Shown here in pieces: positions 33,661 through 41,704 of a stretch of DNA of 64,000 bases. The notes below the pieces were generated by a model. It did not search any database. It saw only the letters and a list, made by a program, of their open reading frames with translations, and was not told the DNA's origin. The position numbers were made by a program, and so were the translations under genes. Source of the DNA: Capra hircus (taxonomy: Eukaryota > Chordata > Mammalia > Artiodactyla > Bovidae). The DNA lies in NCBI RefSeq assembly GCF_001704415.2, contig NC_030821.1:41151210-41215209 (forward strand), written 5' to 3'. Position 1 is the stretch's first letter; each line of letters begins with the position of its first letter.

Positions 33661-34948
33661 ACCCGAGGAAGACTCTTCTTTTCTTACAGTCCTTTTTTTC
33701 AGGTTTCTCTTGGGGCACTCATTTTTCCAGTGCCCTTGCTCTTTGCAATAGGCTCATTGGTCTCTCTTTAGGGTCGGTCTGGCCAGTTTCTCCCTTCCTT
33801 TCGGCTGGGTGTCTCGAGTCTTCTGGGAATCAGGTCCCAGTCTCGTCCCCACAAAGAAAATTTGAGCTAGCTCTTTCTGATTTCTTCAGTTTTCCTTAGC
33901 TCTAATTTCCCTTTCCTCCCGTCTAATTCGTTCCTCCCTCTCCTCAGGGGTCTCTCTGTTATTAAACACTTTCTCAGCTGCCCTCACCAGATCCTGTATT
34001 GACTGTTCTCCCAACCTCTCTATCCTCTGTAACTTCCTCCTGATATCCGGAGCTGCCTGATTAACAAAGGCTAGCAAGACTGCTGCGCGTGACTCATCAG
34101 CCTAAGGGTCCATGGGCGTATACTGCCTGAAAGCCTCCATTAACCTCTCTAAAAAGGCTGCCGGGCTCTCATTTGGCTCCCGCCTTATCAAATTTACCTT
34201 AGACAAATTCGTTGGTTTCCTGGCGGCTGCCCAGAGGCCAGACATCAGAGTCTGGCGATACACTCGGAGATGCTCCCTACCTTCAGCGAGTTCAAAATCC
34301 CAGTTCGGTCGCATCAAAGGAAACCCCTTCTCGATTAGGTGGGGCTGCGTGGTGGGTCTTCCATCCACTCCTGGAACATGTTTTCGTGCTTCCAATAGAA
34401 TTCGCTCCCATTCCTCCGAGGTGAAGAGCACCTGTAACAGCTGCTGACAATCACCCCAAGTAGGATGAGTAAACCAGATAGAATCTAAGAGATCAATAAG
34501 ACCTTGGGGTTTTTCGGAAAAAGAAGGGGTTTGAGTCTTCCAGTTATATAAATCACTCGTAGAAAACGGCCAGTACTGGTATGTTTGCTCCCCACCAGGA
34601 TTTGCTGGCCCCACCTGGACAGGGAATGCCCGAACGGTGGATGAAGGAGCCTCCCAGCTTCCGTCCTCAGACAAGTCTCTGCCACTTTGAGTCCTTCCAC
34701 GATTTCCTTGGGTTGGCCCCCTTCCCATTGCGGAGCCGAGGGTTCTGGGTCCCTCCTTTGTTCTACAGACGACACCTGCAGTACCTGCAGGGGCACGGGT
34801 GGCTGCATATATGGGGGAGGTGAGATTTCAGTGTCTAAGTCAATCAGGTTGGATATAAAGAGGATTCCTGGAGTATCGGCTTCTCCTGACTCTCCCAATC
34901 TTCATGGTCAGTCATTACAGACAAAGGGGTGGAAGAGATTTGGCCCAT
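33660..34948 (-). pseudogene. gag remnant (matrix deleted, multiple breaks)
   Basis: Gag is the structural polyprotein that assembles the virion. The start ATG at 34948 is followed by a short matrix-like N-terminus (begins MGQ) that ends at a TGA near 34846. In another frame a PPPY late motif appears at 34820-34809, only about 43 codons from the start, so most of matrix is missing. A further frame change near 34730-34760 leads to capsid (34728-34102), recognised by 'YWPFSTSDLYNWK' and a major-homology-type segment ending 'NESPAAFLERL'. In-frame stops follow at 34104-34102 and 33888-33886. The nucleocapsid CCHC box is present, but a TGA (33756-33754) replaces its first cysteine codon. Not translatable as one protein. 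Confidence 0.9.
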
Positions 34949-35456
34949 AATGACGGAGCTCACAAAGAACACACAAAAAAACAAAAATGGCGCCGGCACA
35001 CAAAGAAAGGCGACAGACAGAAGACAAACAAATATCGGCCGAAAACACAGAACTAGGTCTATCCCAGACTTCTGTTATCTTGCTTCCCAATGTTATCTCA
35101 CCGAAGGGCGTCCACTGCCCACCAGATTCGGAGTCGAGAGAGATGTTCCTTCCCAATCCCTCACAGAACCAGCTGCCTTCCAGCGCGAATGCTGGGCCCT
35201 GGTCTTATGCTGGGCCCTGGTCTTATGCTGGCTGCCAGTTGCCTTCCAGCGCACTCACTGGGCCTCAGTCTTACACTGGCTAGAATGACTAATTCACCTC
35301 TGATTAGGCCTAACAAGAGCCAGTTGCCTTCCAGTGCGTATGCTGGGCCTCGGCCTTATGCTGGACTTAACCAGACTTAACACCGCTGTTCAAATATCTT
35401 TCCTCCTAGTGAGGAAACCTTCTACTGGGAGAGTGTTATTCTTCCCAGTTAAAGGG
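34949..35456 (-). other. Provirus leader with repeat block
   Basis: Untranslated leader between primer site and gag start. It holds an imperfect repeat of about 45 bases in three copies (about 35169-35230, 35231-35279, 35320-35364), with the core 'gccttccagcgc' and 'cttatgctgg'. Inside the first copy an exact 18-base unit, 'tgggccctggtcttatgc', is doubled (35193-35210, 35211-35228). Packaging and dimer signals are expected in this part of gammaretroviruses; I cannot place them. Confidence 0.7.
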
Positions 35457-35474
35457 ATCCTGGACAAGCCCCCA
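35457..35474 (-). other. Primer binding site, tRNA-Pro type, decayed at two CpGs
   Basis: On the minus strand the 18 bases are TGGGGGCTTGTCCAGGAT, two bases inside the 5' LTR. This is the proline-tRNA site with two changes, both of the CG to TG or CA kind expected from methyl-cytosine decay. Confidence 0.88.
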
Positions 35475-35550
35475 AATGTTATGCCCAGAGTCCAAGTCCC
35501 CAAAACTGAGAGAATAAGACGTCCACAGCAATGCAAAAGCATGAAGGAGT

Positions 35551-35556
35551 TTTATT
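35551..35556 (-). promoter_or_regulatory. Polyadenylation signal in the 5' LTR
   Basis: AATAAA on the minus strand, shared with the 3' LTR (29345-29340), where it would end the proviral transcript. Confidence 0.7.
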
Positions 35557-35634
35557 TCTAGCTTGAGCTAGGGCTCCCGCCATATCCAATGCAGTGGAGT
35601 GGAGCAAGGAGCCCCGAGCCCAGATTTACAGCAG

Positions 35635-35642
35635 TATTTATA
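35635..35642 (-). promoter_or_regulatory. TATA box of the 5' LTR
   Basis: TATAAATA on the minus strand, about 80 bases upstream of the AATAAA signal, as expected for an ERV LTR. The 3' LTR has the same box at 29431-29424. Confidence 0.7.
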
Positions 35643-35671
35643 GGTTTTAGAACAGAGAGTTGGCAAGGGCT

Positions 35672-35775
35672 GATTGGCTGCAGGAGTTTCCTAGTATTTA
35701 CTAATTGGCTAATCTTTATTGGCTGCAGGGGTTTCCTAATATTTACTAATTGGCTATTGGCTGCAGGGGGATGTC
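35672..35775 (-). repeat. U3 direct repeats with CCAAT boxes
   Basis: The unit 'attggctgcagg-gtttcct' followed by a-tatttactaattggct occurs at about 35680 and 35718, and a third partial unit begins near 35756. Five ATTGG (CCAAT on the coding strand) boxes result. Tandem U3 repeats of this kind often act as enhancers in gammaretroviruses; activity here is not known. Confidence 0.65.
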
Positions 35776-35934
35776 TTTTACGTCCTGATAAACTCAGACC
35801 AGGTTATGGGGAGTATGCTGATTAGACAAGTCCTGGCATCCGCGGGGATGACCTCACTGGGCAATGACTCAACCTTTCCCATGAGTCCTACCTTAGTCCC
35901 TGAAGCCTATCATGGCATTCGTTAGGTCCCAACA

Positions 35935-36035
35935 CCTTAAATCTATTTCTCACTTCCACTGTGTAATCATAAGGGATTTGATTTAGGTCATACCTGAACG
36001 GCCTAGCAGTTTTCCCTGCTTTCTTCAATTTCAGT
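35935..36035 (-). mobile_element. BovB LINE, remaining 5' piece beyond the provirus
   Basis: 'ccttaaatctatttctcact' to 'ttcaatttcagt' continues the BovB sequence of 27244-29265, as the intact parallel copy at 39126-39240 shows. It starts with CCTT, the second copy of the proviral target duplication. Confidence 0.92.
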
Positions 36036-36837
36036 TACGACTCTTCATTTCTATATTTTTTTTCCAGTTACTCAGATTGGGTAATCTCAGTTAACCTATC
36101 ATCAGGTTTATTGATTCTTTCTTCTGCTAAGTCAAATTTGATATGGAAACTCCTCTAAATTTTGATTCTAGTTATAGTTCTTGAAACTTCAGTTTCTATT
36201 TTGCTATCATAAAGCTTCTATCTTTGTACTGATATTCTTAATTCAATGACATGTCATTATCATACTCTCCTTTAATTCTTTAGAGATGACTTCCTTTAGT
36301 TCTTTGAACTTATTTTTAATAGCTCATTTAGATTTGCTATTTAGCAAGTTTAGCATCTGTGCTCTCTAAGCGTTAGTTTCTATCAATTGCTCCACACACT
36401 TCATGTGTGAATTATACATTCTTTTGTCTTTTCCTAACTCACTGTTTTTGTGTGTGGAAATTCAGACATTTTAGCAAATATAACATGGCAACTTCAAAAA
36501 TCATATTTTTTCTTTACTCCGGGTATATTTTTACTGATTGTTTATTAATTTTTAATAACTTTCCTAGACTAATTATATAAATTTATATTTATTTTGTCAT
36601 TACTAAAGTCTCAGCTCAGCTAATTTAATGGTCAGCTAATGACTGGCCAGAAATTTCCTTATACCTTCAAATCAATAAATCTTCTACTCTTTGCTTGTGT
36701 GGTATATAAAAACAGTTTAGATATAATTTTAATTCCTATTCCTTCTGTGGCTTCTTTCAATATTTTATCTTTAGGTTTAGTGTTCTGCATTTTACATATA
36801 TTATGTAATTGTATGTATTATTTTATACATATTATTT

Positions 36838-36858
36838 ATATATATATATATATATAAC
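36838..36858. repeat. (TA)n tract
   Basis: Alternating t and a at about 36838-36856, inside old L1. Confidence 0.7.
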
Positions 36859-37112
36859 ACATAATTATATATGCATATATCCTGTGGTCTCTTAGATTCC
36901 TGGATCTATAGTTTGGTGTCTGTCATAAAATTTGGAAAATGCTCAGTTATCACTACTATGAATATTTTTTCTGTTTCTTTTTTTTCTTCCACTTCTAATA
37001 TTTGTAGTTTATATACTTTGTAATAATGCTACAGTTTCTGGATATTTATTTGATGCTTTACATTTTTTATTTTCTTTGCATCTAAGTTTTGGAAATTGCT
37101 ATTAACATATAT

Positions 37113-39321
37113 TTCAGTTCAGATCAGTTCAGTTCAGTCACTCAGTCATGTCTGACTCTTTGAGACCCCATGAATTGCAGCACTTCAGGCCTCCCTGTCC
37201 ATCATCACCTCCTGGAGTTCACCCAAACTCATGTCCATTGAGTCGGTGATAGCATCCAGCCATCTCATCCTCTGTTGACCCCTTCTCCTCCTGCCCCCAA
37301 TCCCTCCCAACATCAGGGTCTTTTCCAATGAGTCGACTCTTCGCATGAGGTGGCCAAAATATTGGAGTTTCAGCTTCAGCATCAATCCTTCCAAAGAACA
37401 CCCAGGACTGATCCCCTTCAGAATGGACTGGTTGGATCTCCTTGCAGTCCAAGGGACTCTCAAGAGTCTTCTCCAACACCAAAGTTCAAAACTATTAATC
37501 CTTCAGTGCTCAGCTTTCTTCATAGTCCAAAATTTCACATCCATTCATGACTACTGGAAAAACCATAGCCTTGACTAGACGAAACTTTGTTGGCAAAGTA
37601 ATGTCTCTGCTTTTTAAGATGCCATCTAAGTTGGTCATAACTTTCCTTCCAAGGAGTAAGCGTCTTTTAATTTCATGGCTGTAGTCACTATCTGCAGTGA
37701 TTTTGCAGCCCCCCCAAAATAAAGTCTGACACTGTTTCCACTGTTTCCCCATCTATTTCCCATGAAGTGATGGGACCAGATGCCATGATCTTCGTTTTCT
37801 GAACGTTGAGCTTTAAGCCAACTTTTTCACTCTTCTCTTTCATCAAGAAGCTTTTTAGTTCCTCTTCACTTTCTGCCATAAGGGTGGTGTCATCTGCATA
37901 TCTGAGGTTATCGATGTTTCTTCTATAAATCTTGACTCCAGCTTGTGCTTCTTCGAGTAAAGCGTTTCTCATGATGTACTCTGCATAGAAATTAAATAAG
38001 CAGGGTGACAATACACAGCCTTGATGTACTCCTTTTCCTATTTGAAACCAGTCTGTTGTTCCATGTCCAGTTTTAACTGTTGCTTCCTGACCTGCATATA
38101 GGTTTCTCAGGAGGCAGGTCAAGTGGTCTGGTATTCGCATCTCTTTCAGAATTTTCCACAGTTTCTTGTGATGCACACAGTCAAAGGCTTTGGCATAGTC
38201 AATAAAGCAGAAATAGATGTTTTTCTGGAACTCTCTTGCTTTTTTGGTAATCCAGCAGATGTTGGCAATGTAATCTCTGGTTCCTCTACCTTTTCTAAAA
38301 CCAGCTTGAATATCTGGAAGTTCATGGTTCACGTATTGTTGAAGCCTGGCTTGGAGAAATTTGAGCATTACTTTAGCAGTGTGTGAGATGAGTGCAATTG
38401 TGCAGTAGTTTGAGCATTCTTTGGCATTCCCTTTCTTCAGGATTGAAATGAAAACTGACTTTTTCTAGTCCTGTGGCCACTGCTGAGTTTTCCAAATTTG
38501 CTGGCATATTGAGTTCAGCACTTTCACAGTATCATCTCTCAGGATTTGAGATAGCTCAATTGGAATTCTATCACCTCCACTTGCTTTGTTCATAGTGATG
38601 CTTTCTAAGGCCCACTTGACTTCACATTCCAGGATGTCTGGCTCCAGATAGTGATCACACCATCGTGATTATCTTGGTCATAAAGATATTTTTTGTACAG
38701 TTCTTCTGTGTATTCTTGCCACCTCTTTTTATTCTGCTTCTGTTAGGTCCATATTTTTTCTGCCCTTTGTTGTGCCCATCTTTTCATGAAATGTTCCCTT
38801 GGTATCTCTAATTTTTTTGAAGAGATCTCTAGTCTTTTCCATTCTGTGGTTTTCCTCTATTTCTTTGCACTGGTTGCTGAAGAAGGCTTTCCTATATCTC
38901 CTTGCTATTCTTTGGAACTCTGCATTCAAATGGGTATATCTTTCTTTTTCTCCTTTGTCTTTAACTTCTCTTCTTTTCATAGCTATTTGTAAGGCCTTTT
39001 CAGACAACAATTTTGCCTTTTTGTATTTTTTTTCCCCTTGGGGATGGTCTTGATCCCTGCCTCCTATACAATGTCACAAACCTCTGTCCATAGTTTATCA
39101 GGCGCTCTATCTATCAGATCTAGTCCCTTAAATCTATTTCTCACTTCCACTATATACTCATAAGGGATTCGATTTAGGTCATACCTGAATGGCCTAGTGG
39201 TTTTCCCTACTTTCTTCAATTTAAGTCTGAATTTGGCAATAAGGAGGTCATGATCTGAGCCACAGTCAATTCCCGGTCTTGTTTTTGCTGAATGTATAGA
39301 GCTTCTCCATCTTTGGCTGCA
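37113..39321 (-). mobile_element. BovB LINE, antisense, 5'-truncated
   Basis: It runs from the tail at 37113 ('cagttcagatcagttcagtt') to 39321, inside the endonuclease-side sequence ('ccatctttggctgca' end). At about 2.2 kb it is the longest BovB here. It carries the same sequence as the provirus-bearing copy and shows the uninterrupted target 'gtcccttaaatc' at 39123-39134. Same orientation as 25234-26612 and 27244-29265. Confidence 0.93.
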
Positions 39322-39360
39322 AATTAACCGTCCCCATTTTAGGATATGGAGCTGTTGCAA
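37185..39360 (-). pseudogene. BovB ORF2 remnant: linker and reverse transcriptase
   Basis: Pieces in order: 39360-39064 (end of endonuclease, 'GIDCGSDHDLLIAKFRLKLK'), 39010-38729 (linker), 38368-37688 (226 codons, RT core) and the C-terminal part at 37752-37185. The core piece has motif A 'FIDYAKAFDCVHH', motif B 'GVHQGCVLSPCLFNFY' (about 38022-37975) and an intact 'YADDTTLMAE' box (about 37899-37870). Frameshifts near 38740, 38400 and 37700 break it. Confidence 0.87.
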
Positions 39361-39896
39361 AGAGAGATTAAATTATCCAATAAAATTTTCAAAATCTGAA
39401 GGTGGTAATGTTTGGAACAGAGTTCAGCTATGTAGACAGCAAAGAATGCTCCTTAACAACATCCTATTGTGCTTCTTTTGGAAAGATGGCAAAACTTGCT
39501 GCTGTTTTTCACTCTAAGTCTTGTCTGACTATCTGAAATCCCATGGACTGTAGCATGTCAGGCTCCTGCATCCTCCACTATTACCTGGAGTTCACTCAAA
39601 TTCATGTCCATTGAGTTGGTGTTGCTATCTATCCATCTCACCCTCTGAAGCCCTCTTATCTTTTTGCCTTCAATCTTGCTCAGTATCAGTGTCTTATTTA
39701 AAGAGTCAGCTCTTAGCATCAGATGGCCAAAGTAATGGGGCTTCAGCTTCAGTAACAGTCCTTTCAATGAATATTCAGAGTGGATTTCCTTCAGGATTGA
39801 CTGGTTTGATCTCCTTGCAGTCCAAGGGACTCTCCACAGTCTTCTTCAGCACCACAGTTTGAAAGCATCAATTCTTTGGTGCTCAGACTTCTTTAT

Positions 39897-40105
39897 GGGC
39901 TTCCCTGGTGACTCAGAGGTTAAAGTGTCTGCCTGCAATGCAGGAGACCTGGGTTCGATCCCTGGATCAGGAAGATCTCCTGGAGAAGGAAATGGCAACC
40001 CACTCCAGTATTCTTGCCTGGAGAATCCCATGGACGGAGGAGCCTGGTCAGCTACAGTCCATAGGGTCGCAAAGAGTCGGACACGACTGAGTGACTTCAC
40101 TTCAC
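39897..40105 (+). repeat. Bov-tA SINE
   Basis: A full, little-diverged element from 'gggcttccctggtgactcag' to 'gactgagtgacttcacttcac'. It shares one pair of target duplications with the L1 tail that follows. Confidence 0.93.
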
Positions 40106-40175
40106 TTTTTTTTTTTTTAATTTTATTTATTTTTTTATTTTTTAAATTTTAAAATCTTTAATTCTTACATGCGTT
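40106..40175 (-). repeat. L1 tail fragment, antisense, about 70 bases
   Basis: A T-rich stretch followed by 'aatctttaattcttacatgcgtt', the start (in reverse) of the L1 3' end also seen at 46456-46486. Only the last bases of an L1 are present. Confidence 0.75.
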
Positions 40176-40389
40176 TCAGACTTCTTTATAACTCATCTAT
40201 CACATCCACACATGACTACTGGAAAAACCATAGCTTTGACTATATGGACCTTTGTCAGCAAAGTGATGTCTCTGTTTTTTTTAATATGTTCTCTAGGTTT
40301 GTCATATCTTTCCTTCGAAGGAACAAGAGTGTTTTAATTTCATGGCTGCAGTCACCATCTATGGTGATGGCAAAAATACAACTCCATAT

Positions 40390-41480
40390 CTTCTAAGTGG
40401 AAATAGAAGCTTAAAAATGATGACAAAGTCAGAGAATATAATATTCTACACAGAATTTAGGTTAAAGAGCCATCTTTTGGCTTTAACTGCATTTGGTATA
40501 AGTAGATAGAAGCTCAGCCTCCTATAAATAATTTAAGACAAAATTTTGGACATAGATTTCTGTGATTAGCATAAACTTAACTAAGAAAAGAAAAAAAAAA
40601 AAAAAGGCTCATGTGTTTACAGTCTTAAACCCTCCCTCCTTTTGCCCTAAAAGTGAAGCAGTGTAATTTAAAAGTTAGACCATCTATTCTTATTTTAAAT
40701 TCTTATTATTCCACCTGTGAAATATGTCATTTCAAAGCTAGCTTCAAGTTCTTAGCTTCTCAGGTTTCTATGAGTATGTCATGTTACCTTACATTTCCTA
40801 CAAATTCAAGGAAAGACTGCAAGCCTTGCCTCCAAATGATAATTAACCCTTAAAAATCTTTTAGTTTTCTTAATTTCTGTAATTTACAAATGGTTTCTAC
40901 CCATGTATAGCTTAGTAAAAATAACAGGTCATTGTATTTTCAGTGTTTTACCTAAAAGACAATGAACATCTGCAATTTTGGGAAATATAAAGATTTTTCT
41001 AGAGTTAATTAAAGATCTTTCTAGAGTTATTTAAGTTGAACTTGTAAATTTTATCCTGGTATATAGTTTTGGTTTGGAACAGTCCAGATAGAAAAAAGCA
41101 ATATGAAAAAGAAAGTAAAGACAAGTAAGAAAATATGCTTTATGATGTAATAAATAAAAGCCTTTAAGGAATGGCATGATTTACAAAAAGTTTCAGCACT
41201 AAATATGTACTGTTTACTTAACAGATCATAGCAGTTTTCTTTGAAAAACTTGTATCTAATTCAAGTCTTATTATAAATATTTTTTTCACAAAAAATTTTT
41301 TCCAAAGCCCTTTTGCATACCATATCAGCATAAGTTTGTGAAAAACAAAAATCACATTCCACACACAAACGATCACAGAGAATGTTTAAATTAATGAACT
41401 AAGCAAACCATAAGACACTTCTTTCTCTTTTAAATAACAAATTCAATTCATTTTTTACAGTGTTCATTACTATCTTCCTA
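40390..41480. other. Unrecognised AT-rich DNA
   Basis: An A run lies at about 40585-40605. No gene or repeat is recognised. Confidence 0.35.
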
Positions 41481-41483
41481 TGC

Positions 41484-41702
41484 ATGTTTGCTAAGTCGCT
41501 TCAGTCATGTACATCTCTTTGCGACTCTAGGGACTATAGCCCCCTAGGTTCATCTGTCCATGGGACTCTCCAGTCAAGAATACTGCCGTGAGTTGCCATG
41601 TCTTCCTCCAGGAGATCTTCCCAACTCAGGGATCAAACTTGGGTCTCTTGCTTCTCCTGCATTGCCAGGTGAGTTCTTTACCACTAGCACCACCCGGGAA
41701 GT
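41484..41702 (-). repeat. Bov-tA SINE, antisense
   Basis: 'gtttgctaagtcgcttcagt' through 'ccactagcaccacccgggaagtcc', full length. Confidence 0.92.
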
Positions 41703-41704
41703 CC

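Larger units (their letters stand above)
35477..35934 (-). repeat. Provirus 5' LTR (458 bases)
   Basis: It starts TGTTATGCCC and ends TCCCAACA on the + strand. The U3 part (about 35670-35770) holds a roughly 45-base direct repeat rich in ATTGG (CCAAT on the minus strand). TATAAATA lies at 35642-35635 and AATAAA at 35556-35551. This LTR is expected to have driven the proviral transcript toward lower coordinates. Confidence 0.95.
29262..35938 (-). mobile_element. Class I (gammaretrovirus-like) endogenous provirus, env-deleted
   Basis: A 6669-base provirus (29266-35934) flanked by the 4-base duplication CCTT (29262-29265 and 35935-35938). Order on the minus strand: 5' LTR (35934-35477), proline-tRNA primer site, leader, gag, protease, RT-RNase H, integrase, env ends, polypurine tract, 3' LTR (29721-29266). 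A 4-base duplication, proline primer, gag and protease in one frame, a single CCHC box and a YVDD catalytic site all fit a gammaretrovirus-like (ERV1) origin. Matrix and most of env are deleted; gag, pro, pol and env all carry stops or frameshifts. It is an old germline copy that cannot produce virus. The empty site is visible in the paralogous BovB at 39126-39129. Confidence 0.95.
26780..37112 (-). repeat. Old L1 LINE, antisense, interrupted by BovB plus provirus
   Basis: L1-like antisense sequence is seen at about 26780-27243 ('cccactgccttctggcctcc' at 26919) and resumes at 36029-37112 ('ctcttcatttctatattttt', 'tttattgattctttcttctg'). Removing 27244-36028 brings together pieces that are contiguous in typical L1: 'atggtatctgacagatcttt' then 'cagttacgactcttcatttc'. 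A 7-base repeat 'tttcagt' marks the BovB insertion on both sides (27237-27243 and 36029-36035). Strand is inferred from T-richness. A further L1 copy may begin around 36890. Coordinates span the whole split element. Confidence 0.6.
39505..40385 (-). mobile_element. BovB LINE 3' end, antisense, interrupted by a SINE/L1-tail insertion
   Basis: BovB 3' sequence on both sides of 39897-40175: 'cagtccaagggactctccac' before it and 'catgactactggaaaaacca' (40211) after it. It is diverged, with no open frame of note. The insertion within it is described separately. Confidence 0.85.

Noticed and set aside
30421..34950. Many plus-strand frames up to 171 codons across the provirus
   Set aside because: They are shadows of the minus-strand gag/pol coding sequence, kept open by its GC-rich composition.
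34908..35156. 82-codon minus-strand frame in the proviral leader with a hydrophobic stretch
   Set aside because: It lies in the untranslated leader and crosses the gag ATG in a different frame; nothing supports translation. A glyco-gag-like upstream start was considered, but the frame does not continue into gag.
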